From Jannaschia sp. Os4 (GTDB lineage Bacteria; Pseudomonadota; Alphaproteobacteria; Rhodobacterales; Rhodobacteraceae): a DNA stretch of 64,000 nucleotides. Location of the stretch: assembly GCF_016820245.1 (NCBI RefSeq), contig NZ_JAFCAR010000001.1, positions 186,001-250,000 of the forward strand, written 5' to 3'. The position numbers were made by a program, and so were the translations under genes. Shown here in pieces: positions 17,410 to 25,897 of the stretch. The first letter of the stretch is position 1, and each line of letters opens with the position of its first letter. A model generated the notes under the pieces. The model saw nothing but the letters and a program-made list of their open reading frames with translations, ran no database searches and was not told where the DNA came from.

Positions 17410-17415
17410 CGGGGG

Positions 17416-19284
17416 TTAGATCGGCGCGCCTTCGGAGCGCAGGCGTTCGTGGGCCTCGGCGTCGTACCACCAGAAGTCGAGCGCGCCCAAGGCGAGCGGC
17501 GGCAGATCCTCCGGATGGTCGAAGATGTCCCAGTAGGCGACCGTGTGCACGTCCTTGTACCATTGCGGGATCCAGAAGCCGTAGGCGCGCAGCACCCGGT
17601 CCAGCGCGTTGGCCCGCACCGTGACCTCCTCCAGCGACTCCGCGTCGGCGAAGGTCTCGACCAGCCGGTCGATCGCCGGGTCGGTCAGCGCCATAAGGTT
17701 GCGCGACGAGTCCTCGGCCGTGTCGGAGTGGAACCACTGCTTGAGACCCGTCACCGTCGGCTCGTAGCCCTGCGTCGGCGAGTGGTTCACGAGGTCCCAG
17801 TCCCCGGCGCGCCGCCGCTCGATGTACTGGCTCACGTCGACCCGCTCCAGCCGGGCGTCGACGCCGATCCGGCGCAGGTTCTCGACATAGGGGTTCACGA
17901 TCCGGTCGAAGGCGGGCGAGGTCTGGAGGAACACCGCCTCCAGCGTCTGGCCGTCCTTGCGCCGCAGCCCGTCGTCCCCGGTCTCCCAGCCTGCCTCGTC
18001 GAGGAGGCGGCTCGCCGCGCGGAGCATCCGGCGGCCCGGCGCGTTCTGCGCCGCGTCGTTGGCGAAGGGCGCGCGGGCCTCCTCCTCGAGGATGGACGCG
18101 TCGAGCAGACCCTCGTCGATCAGGGGCTGCAAGAGCGCCGCCTCCTCGGCCGAGGGCAGGCCCGCCGCCTGGAGGTCGGTGTTCTGCCAGAAGCTCTCGG
18201 GCCGCTGGTAGATGCCGTAGAACAGCGTCTCGTTGGCCCACTCGAAGTTCAGCATCATCGCCACGGCGTCGCGCACCCGCGCGTCCCGCCACTTCTCGTC
18301 GCGCAGGTTGAACACGAAGCCCTGCGCCTGGCCGATCGCCCCGTTGGGCAGCTCGACCTTCTCGACCCAGCCGCGCTCGACGGCGGGGAAGTCGTAGGAG
18401 GTGGCCCATTCCTTCGAGGAGTTCTCGTTGCGGAACGTGTAGACCCCGCCCTTGAACCCCTCCAGCGCGGCGGCGGCGTCCGCGAACACCTCGACCCGCA
18501 CGGAGTCGAAGTTCCAGCGCCCGACGTTCATCCAGTGGTCGGCGCCCCACCAGTCCTCGTCGCGCACGTAGGTGACCGACCGGCCCATGTCGACCTCGCC
18601 CAGCACGTAGGGGCCGGTCCCGAGGAACGGGGTGTCCTGCGTCTCGTCGAGGCGGCGCAGCTCGGTGCCGTCCTCGGCCACGAAGTCGTGCTTGGCGAAG
18701 ACGCTGCCGCCGGCGAAGCCGACGCGGTCGCGCAGCGGCGCGTCCTCGTTGAAGGTGAACTTCACGCGGTGCGGCCCGAGCACCTCGACCTCCGAGACGA
18801 AGTTCTCCACCACGGACACGAACTCGGGCAGGCCCTGCTCCAAGGTCATCTCGTGGGAGAAGGCCACGTCCTCGGCGGTCAGCGGCACCCCGTCCGACCA
18901 CGTGACGTCCTCGCGCAGGTTGAAGATGACCCACGCGCGGTCCTCGGGATACTCCATCGTCGTGCAGAGGTAGCAGTAGGCCGCGTAGGGGTCGTCCGCC
19001 GTCGAGGCGAGGATGCTCTCGGGGATGACGGACCGGACGTTCGTCTCCTCCACGCCCTTGCGGGTGTAGCCGTTGAAGCTGTCGAAGGTGGACTGCGACC
19101 AGAAGCTGATCTCGCCGCCCTTCGGCGCGTCGGGGTTCACGTAGGCGAGGCGCTCGGCGTCGGGGCCGTACACGGGCTCGCCGAAGTTGACGTAGGCGTG
19201 GGTCTCGATGACCGTCTCGTGGCTTTCGCCGTAGGCCGCGTGCGCCGCCAGCGCGACGGCGGCGGTCGTGATCCAGAGCTTCAT
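17416..19284 (-). CDS. yejA: Oligopeptide ABC transporter substrate-binding protein YejA
   Basis: The protein has 622 aa: a periplasmic family-5 solute-binding protein with a signal peptide (MKLWITTAAVALAAHAAYG|ES). The start YVNFGEPVYGPDAERLAYVNPDAPKGGEI is characteristic of YejA, as are WVIFNLREDVTWSDGVPLTAEDV and the C-terminal FWIPQWYKDVHTVAYWD. It would deliver peptides to YejB/YejE; the Yej system in other proteobacteria is tied to uptake of peptides, including peptide antibiotics. The ATG at 19284 follows an AAGGGAGG ribosome-binding site. It is the first gene of the operon, with a 149-base upstream region containing a small palindrome. Confidence 0.93.
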   Translation of the reverse strand: MKLWITTAAVALAAHAAYGESHETVIETHAYVNFGEPVYGPDAERLAYVNPDAPKGGEISFWSQSTFDSFNGYTRKGVEETNVRSVIPESILASTADDPYAAYCYLCTTMEYPEDRAWVIFNLREDVTWSDGVPLTAEDVAFSHEMTLEQGLPEFVSVVENFVSEVEVLGPHRVKFTFNEDAPLRDRVGFAGGSVFAKHDFVAEDGTELRRLDETQDTPFLGTGPYVLGEVDMGRSVTYVRDEDWWGADHWMNVGRWNFDSVRVEVFADAAAALEGFKGGVYTFRNENSSKEWATSYDFPAVERGWVEKVELPNGAIGQAQGFVFNLRDEKWRDARVRDAVAMMLNFEWANETLFYGIYQRPESFWQNTDLQAAGLPSAEEAALLQPLIDEGLLDASILEEEARAPFANDAAQNAPGRRMLRAASRLLDEAGWETGDDGLRRKDGQTLEAVFLQTSPAFDRIVNPYVENLRRIGVDARLERVDVSQYIERRRAGDWDLVNHSPTQGYEPTVTGLKQWFHSDTAEDSSRNLMALTDPAIDRLVETFADAESLEEVTVRANALDRVLRAYGFWIPQWYKDVHTVAYWDIFDHPEDLPPLALGALDFWWYDAEAHERLRSEGAPI

Positions 19285-19374
19285 GGCGTCCCTCCCTTGC
19301 GGACCCGATGGCGCGTCCCGGCCACGTAACGACGGCGACGGGGCCCCCGCAAGGGAGGCCATCCTGACGGATTC

Positions 19375-19388
19375 GTCATGTAGCGCGC
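19375..19388. promoter_or_regulatory. Operator-like palindrome upstream of yejA
   Basis: TGACG-GATT-CGTCA is a perfect five-base inverted repeat about 90 bases before the yejA start codon, in the only non-coding gap upstream of that operon. I do not recognise the cognate regulator. It is short enough to be chance. Confidence 0.3.
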
Positions 19389-19433
19389 GGGATTCGGGGG
19401 GAAAGCGGCAGGCGGGTTCGTTGGGCCGGCGCG

Positions 19434-20018
19434 TCAGCGCCGCGTCGCGGTCGCGCCGGCCAGATCGCGAGCAGGCGGAAAGCGACCTTCGTGCTTGGCG
19501 CGGACCCGCCACATGCGCTTCCGCGCGCCCTCCGGCTCCAGCGCCCGATAGATCCCCCCGGAATACTTGGCCCAATCCAAGGCCATCCCCTCGACGACCA
19601 TCATCGCCGACAGGTCCGTGCCGTCGGGAAGGGTGCACCGTCCGACTAGCCTGTCGTAGCTCGGGTCCCCATCCGGCTCGACCGTGACCTGCAGCCCCTT
19701 GGTCAGGCGCACGAGGGCCCACTTCGCCTTCTGCCCGTAGGGCTGGTCCATCTCGGGCGCGTCGATACCGAAGAGCCGCACATGCACCCCCCGGACGACG
19801 ATCGTGTCCCCGTCGATCACATGGCAGCGCCCGCTGAACGGAGCGGTCGGCAGGGGCGCACGCTGCGGCGCGGCAGGTCTGGACTGCGCCGGAGAGGCCC
19901 GCGTCGGCGCCGGGGGCCGGGACCGCGGCGGCGGCCCGCGGCGCCGATCCTGCCGCGCCGGCCGAGCGAAGAACAGGATCACCCCGACTAGGCCGGCGAA
20001 TACCACAATCAACTCCAT
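19434..20018 (-). CDS. Thermonuclease-family (SNase-like) protein, membrane-anchored
   Basis: The protein has 194 aa. One N-terminal hydrophobic helix (about residues 3-19), then a Pro/Arg-rich spacer (20-60), then a staphylococcal-nuclease fold with CHVIDGDTIVVRGVHVRLFGIDAPE and YGQKAKWALVRL, the places where the Ca-binding Asp and catalytic Arg/Glu residues lie. It would hydrolyse nucleic acids at the outer face of the inner membrane or in the periplasm. The C-terminal WRVRAKHEGRFPPARD is slightly unusual. It lies 15 bases downstream of the flavin-reductase-like gene on the same strand, so co-transcription is likely, but no functional link is evident. Confidence 0.82.
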   Translation of the reverse strand: MELIVVFAGLVGVILFFARPARQDRRRGPPPRSRPPAPTRASPAQSRPAAPQRAPLPTAPFSGRCHVIDGDTIVVRGVHVRLFGIDAPEMDQPYGQKAKWALVRLTKGLQVTVEPDGDPSYDRLVGRCTLPDGTDLSAMMVVEGMALDWAKYSGGIYRALEPEGARKRMWRVRAKHEGRFPPARDLAGATATRR

Positions 20019-20033
20019 GGTGGTCGCCCGCCC

Positions 20034-20636
20034 TCAGTCGTCCGGCCGCTTCAGCTCGAACACGTCGCGGACCACCGCGTAGTCGCGGTAGCCGCAGCGG
20101 GCGAGCGCGTCGAACGCGGTGAGATCGAACCGCCCGTCCACCACGCAGTCGTCGCGCAGGTGAACGCCCACCACCTCGCCGAACACGACCCGGTTCGCGG
20201 CGCCCGGCAGGCGCTCGACGCGCGTCAGACGGCATTCCAGCGTCGCGGGCGCGTCGGCCACGCGCGGGGCGTCGATAGTCTCGCACTCGGCCTTCGCCAC
20301 GCCCGCCAAGGCGAACTCGTCCGTGCCCGCCGGGTGCGGGCCGGAGGTCAGGTTCATCACGTCCCGCTGCCCGAACGCCACCGTTGAGATGCTGAACACC
20401 CCCGTCTCCTCGATCTGCGCCACGCTGTCCTTGGTCCCGTCCCGGTCGTCCTTGGCGCTCGTCGAGGCGAACATCACCTGGGGCGGCACGTAGGCCACCG
20501 CGTTGAAGAACGAGTAGGGCGCGAGGTTGTCGCCCAAGCGCCCGCGCGTCCCCACCCACGCGATCGGGCGGGGCGCGACGATGGCGTTGAACGGGTTGTG
20601 CGGCAGGCCGTGGCCGTCCTCGGGGCGGTAGAACAT
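20034..20636 (-). CDS. Flavin reductase-like FMN-binding protein
   Basis: The protein has 200 aa. It has the flavin-reductase-like split-barrel layout: FNAIVAPRPIAWVGTRG at the N terminus, LAPYSFFNAVAYVPPQVMFAS with the FMN-contact region, and a later ALECRLTRVERLPGAANRVVFGEVVGVHL strand pair. Members bind FMN and use NAD(P)H, or act as flavoproteins of unknown substrate. AGGGAG precedes the ATG. The gene is divergent from a GNAT gene over 91 bases. Confidence 0.8.
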   Translation of the reverse strand: MFYRPEDGHGLPHNPFNAIVAPRPIAWVGTRGRLGDNLAPYSFFNAVAYVPPQVMFASTSAKDDRDGTKDSVAQIEETGVFSISTVAFGQRDVMNLTSGPHPAGTDEFALAGVAKAECETIDAPRVADAPATLECRLTRVERLPGAANRVVFGEVVGVHLRDDCVVDGRFDLTAFDALARCGYRDYAVVRDVFELKRPDD

Positions 20637-20689
20637 CGGGCACTCCCTCTGCCGGTTCGTCTGCCCGCCGGTCTACGAGGCGCGCACGG

Positions 20690-20701
20690 GGGGTGCACCC
20701 C
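20690..20701. promoter_or_regulatory. Palindrome in the divergent flavin reductase/GNAT region
   Basis: GGGGTGCACCCC is a perfect 12-base palindrome midway between two divergent genes, a position typical of an operator. No regulator gene adjoins it, and a palindrome of this composition could be chance in such GC-rich DNA. Confidence 0.3.
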
Positions 20702-20727
20702 GAAATCCGCCCTGCTAGCCCCGCCGC

Positions 20728-21189
20728 ATGGAGATCGCGCCGGAGACGTCGGAGGACTGGTGGGAGGTCGAGGCCCTGCTCGACCTCTGCTTCGGACCGG
20801 GGCGCACCGCGCTGTCGTCCTACCGCCTCCGGGACGGCGTCGATCCCGTCCCCGCCCTGTGCCTCGTCGCCCGCGACGGCGGGGCGATCGCGGGCGCGAT
20901 CCGCACGTGGCCCTGCGCCGTCGGGACGCGCCCCGCCCTGCTCCTCGGCCCCGTCGCCGTGCACCCGACGCGGCAGGGCGAGGGGCTGGGCGCCCAGCTC
21001 ATCGGCGCCGTCCTGTCCATCGCCCCCACCCGCGTCATCCTCGTCGGCGACGAGCCCTACTACCGCCGCTTCGGCTTCCGCCGCCTGCACGGCGTCGAGA
21101 TGCCCCCCCCGACGAACCCCGGCCGGGTCTTGGGCGTTGGGGACTGGACCGGCGTGACGGGCCCCGTGACCCGCGCCACAACCGACTGA
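20728..21189 (+). CDS. GNAT-family N-acetyltransferase
   Basis: The protein has 153 aa. The acetyl-CoA pyrophosphate loop is visible as HPTRQGEGLGAQLI (residues 82-95), followed by the helix/strand pair ILVGDEPYYRRFGFRRL, the YhbS-like arrangement in which Y.RFGF closes the core. The substrate is unknown. It is 14 bases upstream of the EcsC-like gene on the same strand. Confidence 0.85.
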   Translation: MEIAPETSEDWWEVEALLDLCFGPGRTALSSYRLRDGVDPVPALCLVARDGGAIAGAIRTWPCAVGTRPALLLGPVAVHPTRQGEGLGAQLIGAVLSIAPTRVILVGDEPYYRRFGFRRLHGVEMPPPTNPGRVLGVGDWTGVTGPVTRATTD

Positions 21190-21203
21190 TCCCGGAGGGA
21201 AAC

Positions 21204-21962
21204 ATGCCCGACGCCTCGCACCTGCCCGTCCCCGCCGCGCTCGACCGCGAGGCCGAGCTCGACCGCCTCGCCCGCCGGATGCGGAGCGCGTCCGGCGTCG
21301 GCATGCAGCTGCTCAACACCCTCGGCACCCAGGCCGAGGGGCTGCTCCGCTTCCTTCCCGACGCGGTCCGCACGGGCCTCACCAAGGCCACCGAGGCCGC
21401 GCTCGAGCATGCCTTCGACGCCGCCTCCTACTCCCGCGGCGGGCGTATCCCGGACACCTCCGACTGGATGACCCGCGCGGTCACCTTGGGCACCGGCGCG
21501 GCCGGCGGCGCGGGCGGCCTGCCGTCGGCCTTGGCGGAGCTGCCGGTCACGACCACGGTGATCCTCCGCGCCATCCAAGGAATCGCGGACGAGCACGGCT
21601 TCGACCCCGACGACCCCGTCACCCGCGCCGCCTGCGTGCGCGTCTTCGCCGCCTCCGGCCCGCTCGACGACGCCAAGGACACCGACCTGTCCTTCCTCAC
21701 CCTGCGCCTGACGGTGACCGGCAAGACGGTCCAGAGCATGGTCGCCCGCGTCGCCCCCCGCTTCGCCATCCCGTTGGGCCAGAAGCTCGCCGCCCAAGCC
21801 GTCCCGGTGATCGGCGCGGTGGCGGGCGCGGCGACGAATTGGGTGTTCACGAGCTACTACCAGGACGTCGCGCGCGTGCAGTTCGGCCTCATGCGCCTCG
21901 CGCGCGAGACCGGCGAGCCCATCGAGGACCTAGCCGAGGCCCTCAAGGCGCGGATGACGTAG
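21204..21962 (+). CDS. EcsC-family protein
   Basis: The protein has 252 aa and resembles the EcsC domain of proteins associated with the Bacillus Ecs exporter locus, here without any ABC genes beside it. Ala/Gly-rich amphipathic helices dominate (TLGTGAAGGAGGLPSALAELP, then TTVILRAIQGIADEHGFDPDDP, the most conserved block). A further glycine-rich hydrophobic stretch lies at about 190-215 (KLAAQAVPVIGAVAGAATNW). The biochemical role of the family is not established. AGGGA lies upstream of the ATG. Confidence 0.75.
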   Translation: MPDASHLPVPAALDREAELDRLARRMRSASGVGMQLLNTLGTQAEGLLRFLPDAVRTGLTKATEAALEHAFDAASYSRGGRIPDTSDWMTRAVTLGTGAAGGAGGLPSALAELPVTTTVILRAIQGIADEHGFDPDDPVTRAACVRVFAASGPLDDAKDTDLSFLTLRLTVTGKTVQSMVARVAPRFAIPLGQKLAAQAVPVIGAVAGAATNWVFTSYYQDVARVQFGLMRLARETGEPIEDLAEALKARMT

Positions 21963-21988
21963 GCGCGGGCCGCCGGGCCGGGACGGCG

Positions 21989-22540
21989 TCAGGGCGCGGT
22001 CCACGCCCCCGCGAACCCGTCCGCCGCGACGAACAGCGCGCGCCGGTGCGGCTCGTGCTTCAGCGACACCACGTCGATGCGCGCCACCGCCATGCGCAGG
22101 GCGACGAACCGCTCGATCTCCGGCGTCCGGCCCACCGCCTCCGGGGCCTCCACGGGCGTGCCCGGCGCGGGATCGGTGCCGTAGTTCGTGCGGCTCCCCT
22201 CGGGCACCCGCGCCCAACGGTCGGGGTCGGCGGGGATCAGCGTCATCCCTCCGGCCAGCCGCACCTGCACCTGCCGCCGCGAATCCCACGCGAGGATCTC
22301 CGCGCGGGGATCGTGCCGGAGGGCCTCGACCTTCTCGGTCCGCAGGTCGCTGTGCACCTCGACCGCCGCCTCCGACCGCGACGCCCGGCGCAGCCCGACG
22401 GTCCGCGCCTGCGGCCCCCGCGCGCCGACCGTCGCCAAGGTCACGAAGCGGAACGGGTCGCGCGCGTCCGCCGTGCCGCGCCCGAGCCGCTGCCAGACAT
22501 GGGCGAGCGTGCCCTCCAAGGTGGCGAAGGGGTCACTCAT
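21989..22540 (-). CDS. Pyridoxamine 5'-phosphate oxidase-like FMN-binding protein
   Basis: The protein has 183 aa with the split-barrel FMN-binding pattern: FRFVTLATVGARGPQARTVGLRRA for the phosphate-binding strand pair, then SDLRTEKVEALRHDPRAEILAWD. The C-terminal part is shorter and less conserved than in true PdxH, so the vitamin B6 role is doubtful. Its ATG overlaps the stop of the AttH-like gene by eight bases, making it the last member of the att-like operon. A flavoprotein tail gene is not part of the classic attEFGH set. Confidence 0.75.
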   Translation of the reverse strand: MSDPFATLEGTLAHVWQRLGRGTADARDPFRFVTLATVGARGPQARTVGLRRASRSEAAVEVHSDLRTEKVEALRHDPRAEILAWDSRRQVQVRLAGGMTLIPADPDRWARVPEGSRTNYGTDPAPGTPVEAPEAVGRTPEIERFVALRMAVARIDVVSLKHEPHRRALFVAADGFAGAWTAP

Positions 22541-23555
22541 AGCCCGTCATCTCCAGGTAGCCGCGGGCGCGGTGGCTGCCTTCCGCGACGACCGGCCCCT
22601 CCCAGTAGGGGAACAGGGTCGCCTGCCACGAGTCCGGGTTCACCGCCGCGACCTCAAGGTCCACGCCCTTCGCCGGGATCGCGAGGCGGAAGCGGACGGG
22701 CACGTCCCGCCCTTCGACCCCGGCCGTCTCCAAGGGCTCGATCTCGATGCCGTCGTAGAGCGCCTCGACCGTCCCGTCGGGCGCGATCCACGTCGCGTAG
22801 AGGAAGGGCGAGCCGCCCCGCAGGCGGAACGCCATCAGGCGGTGCCCGTCGTCGAGATGCAGCGAGAACCAGTCCCAGCCCTCCTGGTCGCCCTCCAAGG
22901 GCTGCGAGGACCACTCCCGGTCGAGCCAGCCCTGCCCCGTCACGGCCACGTCCCCGGCGGGGAGCGAGAGGGTTCCCGCGACCTCGTAGAAGGGCTGCGA
23001 GTAGTAGTAGGACGCCTGCCCGCTCTCGGACTTGACGGAGAAGCCGTCATCCCCGTGGAACACCAGGGGGCCGGTCGCGGCGAGGTCCAGCGCGTAGGAG
23101 GCCGCGCCCGCGCGCGCGGCGACGGCGAGCGCGTCGTAGGCGTCGCCGTCGGTCGCCGTCGAGGTCATCGCGAAGTCGTCGATCCACGCCGCGAAGGGCG
23201 CCGCCGTCACCCCCGCCTGGCCGATCCCGCCGCGCGCGAGCGTCTCGCCGGTGAAGTGTGCGTCGGGCGTCGTGATCCCGCTGTGGCCCATCCAGACCTG
23301 CGGCCCCTCCGGCGTCAGGGCCGAGCGGAACAGCGTCCACTGGATGCCGTAGGTGCGCCCGTCCGCGCCGTCGAGCACGGCGGTCAGGTACCACCACTCG
23401 ATGCGGTAGTCCGGGTGCGGCCCGTGGTCCTCGGGGAAGGCGAAGGTCGGGTCGGGCGCGGGCAGCGCGAAGCCCTCGCCGCCTTGGCCGAGGCCCGCGA
23501 AGCCTTGGGCTTGGGCGGTCGCGGGAAACAGGAGCCAGAGGACCAGCCAGCGCAT
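22533..23555 (-). CDS. attH: AttH-like secreted lipocalin/CrtC-fold protein
   Basis: The protein has 340 aa: a short signal peptide (cleavage after TAQA, residue 16), then a double lipocalin-like barrel of the AttH/CrtC hydratase superfamily. Hallmarks are HPDYRIEWWYLTAVLDGADGR, GIQWTLFRSAL, TGQGWLDREWSSQPL and GWDWFSLHLDDGHRLMAFRLR. It is encoded directly after the permease (TGATG overlap), as in attEFGH of Agrobacterium, and would act in the periplasm or outer membrane on a hydrophobic ligand moved by the ABC complex. The ligand is not known. CrtC-type carotenoid hydratase activity is an alternative, but the operon context favours AttH. Confidence 0.82.
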   Translation of the reverse strand: MRWLVLWLLFPATAQAQGFAGLGQGGEGFALPAPDPTFAFPEDHGPHPDYRIEWWYLTAVLDGADGRTYGIQWTLFRSALTPEGPQVWMGHSGITTPDAHFTGETLARGGIGQAGVTAAPFAAWIDDFAMTSTATDGDAYDALAVAARAGAASYALDLAATGPLVFHGDDGFSVKSESGQASYYYSQPFYEVAGTLSLPAGDVAVTGQGWLDREWSSQPLEGDQEGWDWFSLHLDDGHRLMAFRLRGGSPFLYATWIAPDGTVEALYDGIEIEPLETAGVEGRDVPVRFRLAIPAKGVDLEVAAVNPDSWQATLFPYWEGPVVAEGSHRARGYLEMTGYE

Positions 23556-25897
23556 CACCGCTCCCCCGCGAACACGCCGACCAGCCGCGCGGGCGCCATG
23601 CGCCAGAGCCGCCACGCCGGGACCAGCGCGGCGAGCGCGGCGGCGAGCAGCGCCCAGAGGGCGAGTTCCAGCCATTGCCCCGGATAGACCAGCATCGGCA
23701 GCCGCCACCCGAAGGCCGCCACGTTCACCACCGCCAGCAGCACCCACGCCAGCGCCAGCCCCACCGGCACGGCCAGCGCCGCCGTCAGCGCGGCGAGCAG
23801 GGTGGCGCGGGCGAGGTCGGACAGCGCGATGGCCCTGCGGGTGAGCCCCAGCGCCCAGACCGGCGCGACCTGCGGCAGGCGCATCGTCCCCAGCGTCGTC
23901 AGCGAGGCCCACAGCGCGAAGCCCGCCACCCCGAGCGTCAGCACGTTCAGCGCCCGCGTCACCGCGAAGGTCTGCTCGAACACGTCGAGGGAGAACCGCT
24001 TGATGCCCGCTTGGTCGACCAGCCGGTCCGGCGGAAGGCCGAACCGCGCCTCCAGATCGTCGCGCAGCGCCGCGTCCCCGGTCACGAGCGCCAGCCGCCG
24101 CCGGTCCGCCTCCGGATAGGCCGCGTCGAACGCCCCGAGCCCGAGGATCGCCTGCCCCCGCGGGTTGCCGTAGTCGGAATACACGCCCAGCACCTCCCAC
24201 GCCGTCCCGCCCAAGTCGACGGCGTCGCCCGCCCACAGGTCCATCCGCCGCGCCGTCTGCTCGTTGAGCAGCGCGCCCTCGCCGGCGTGCAGCCGGTCCC
24301 ACGGCGCGGCCACGGCGTCGAGCAGCGGCCACTCGTCGCGGAAGATGGGGTGGTCGGGCTGGCCGAACAGCTCGCCCGGCGCCCCCGCGACGTCGGTCTG
24401 CACCGAGACGATGGGCAGCACGTCGGCCCGGTCGCCCACGAAGGCCGCGATCTCCCGCGCCTGCGCCTCGTCCGCCCCGGTGACGTAGAGCTGCGCGGCC
24501 AGCCGCTGGTCCAGCCAGCCGGTGAAGGTCTCGCGGAAGCTGCCCACCATCGTGCCGACGCCCACGTTCGCCGCGAGCGCGAGGAGCAGCGCCATCAGGG
24601 CGAGGGACAGGCCGGGCACCTGCTGGCGCGCGTCGGCGACCATCCACTCGGCGACCGGGCCGCGCACGAGCCGGGACAACCCGTCGAGGGCCGCGACGAG
24701 CAGCGGCGGCAGGAGCAGCGCCGCCCCGAGGAGGAGCGCGCCGAGCAGCGCGAAGCCCGCGCCCAGCCCCTGCCCGAACGCCCCGAGGAGCGCCGCCGCG
24801 GCGAGCAGCGCCACGCCCCCCGCCCCCTGCCGCCGGAGCGTCGCCGCCCGCGCCCGCGCCCATGCGCGCGGCATGGCGGGCGCGAGGACCGGCAGGCGCG
24901 CGAGCTGCCACAGCGACTGCCCCCCGGCGAGCGCGGCCCCCGCGACGGCCATCCCGAGCCCCGTCAGCCACCATGCCGGCGCCAGCGTCAGGCCCCCGTC
25001 GACCGGGGCGCCGTAGAGCCCGCCCAGCGTCGCGGCCACGCCGGGCAGCAGGGCGGCGGCCACGAGGTAGCCCAGCGCGCAGCCGATCAGCCCCGCGACG
25101 AGGGTCAGGATCAGCAGCTCCCCCGCCAGCAGCGCGGTCAGCGCGCGGGCCGACAGGCCGATGGCGCGCAGCGTGCGGAACAGGGGGCGCCGCTGCTCGA
25201 AGGCCAGACCGATGGCGGCGTTGACGATGAACAGCCCCACCGCGAAGGCGAGCAGCCCGAAGGCCGTGAGGTTGAGGTGGAAGCTGTCCGTCAGCCGGTC
25301 GAGGTCGCCCTCGGCGGGCGGTGCCTCGCGTGCCGTGCCGGGGACGACCGAGGCCGGGTCGCCCTCCACCCCCGGCAGCAGGAGCAGACGGTCGATCCGC
25401 GCCGTGCCGAGCAGGCGCTGCACCGCGGCGATGTCCGCCACCGCCGTCCCGGGCGCCACGCCGTCCAAGCGGCGCACCGCGATGGGCAGCGCCGCGCCCG
25501 CGCCCCCGAAGGCCAGCTCGCCCGTCAGGAACGCGGTCAGGTCATCCGCCCCCGACAGGTCCGGCACCCCCTCGCCCGGGGGCGCGGTGAAGGGGTCGAT
25601 CCCGATCACCCGCGTGCCCCGCACCCGCCCCTCCAGCACGGGCGTCACCGGCCAGCCGGCGCGGCGGAAGGCGGCGAAGTCGGCGAGCGCGAGGTCGCGC
25701 CCGGGATGCACGATCCGCTCCAGCGAGTCCTGACCCAGCTGCGCCGCCGCCCAATCGTAGGAGGTTCGCGCCTGCGCGTTGATCGCCTGCACGCCGGTCC
25801 ACAGGCCGGTGGCCAGCGCGAGGCCCACGATCAGCGTCAGCGCCTGCAGCGGGTGCCTGCGCCAGTGCGACAGCAGCGCGCCCAGCGCCGCCCTCAC
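23555..25897 (-). CDS. FtsX/MacB-type ABC transporter permease (AttFG-like, fused)
   Basis: The protein has 780 aa. The first helix (residues 15-35) is followed by a large periplasmic domain (about 38-210), a three-helix FtsX core (about 215-330), a central helical bundle (350-420), a second large periplasmic domain (about 450-655) and a final FtsX core (660-770). It thus holds two permease units in one chain, equivalent to separate AttF and AttG. Such permeases drive extraction or export of envelope lipids or lipoproteins using a MacB/LolD-like ATPase. The start is GTG at 25897, overlapping the ATPase stop (GTGA); the 3' end overlaps the attH-like start. Confidence 0.85.
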   Translation of the reverse strand: MRAALGALLSHWRRHPLQALTLIVGLALATGLWTGVQAINAQARTSYDWAAAQLGQDSLERIVHPGRDLALADFAAFRRAGWPVTPVLEGRVRGTRVIGIDPFTAPPGEGVPDLSGADDLTAFLTGELAFGGAGAALPIAVRRLDGVAPGTAVADIAAVQRLLGTARIDRLLLLPGVEGDPASVVPGTAREAPPAEGDLDRLTDSFHLNLTAFGLLAFAVGLFIVNAAIGLAFEQRRPLFRTLRAIGLSARALTALLAGELLILTLVAGLIGCALGYLVAAALLPGVAATLGGLYGAPVDGGLTLAPAWWLTGLGMAVAGAALAGGQSLWQLARLPVLAPAMPRAWARARAATLRRQGAGGVALLAAAALLGAFGQGLGAGFALLGALLLGAALLLPPLLVAALDGLSRLVRGPVAEWMVADARQQVPGLSLALMALLLALAANVGVGTMVGSFRETFTGWLDQRLAAQLYVTGADEAQAREIAAFVGDRADVLPIVSVQTDVAGAPGELFGQPDHPIFRDEWPLLDAVAAPWDRLHAGEGALLNEQTARRMDLWAGDAVDLGGTAWEVLGVYSDYGNPRGQAILGLGAFDAAYPEADRRRLALVTGDAALRDDLEARFGLPPDRLVDQAGIKRFSLDVFEQTFAVTRALNVLTLGVAGFALWASLTTLGTMRLPQVAPVWALGLTRRAIALSDLARATLLAALTAALAVPVGLALAWVLLAVVNVAAFGWRLPMLVYPGQWLELALWALLAAALAALVPAWRLWRMAPARLVGVFAGER

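Noticed and set aside
16204-19329. 1,041-codon plus-strand frame opposite yejB/yejA
   Set aside because: Composition is His/Arg/Val/Gln-rich with no recognisable motif, while the minus strand encodes well-conserved transporter proteins.
19285-21090. Upstream in-frame extension of yejA by about 600 codons
   Set aside because: The extension covers two other clear genes (nuclease and flavin-reductase-like) in another frame. The ATG at 19284 has a good ribosome-binding site and a signal peptide.
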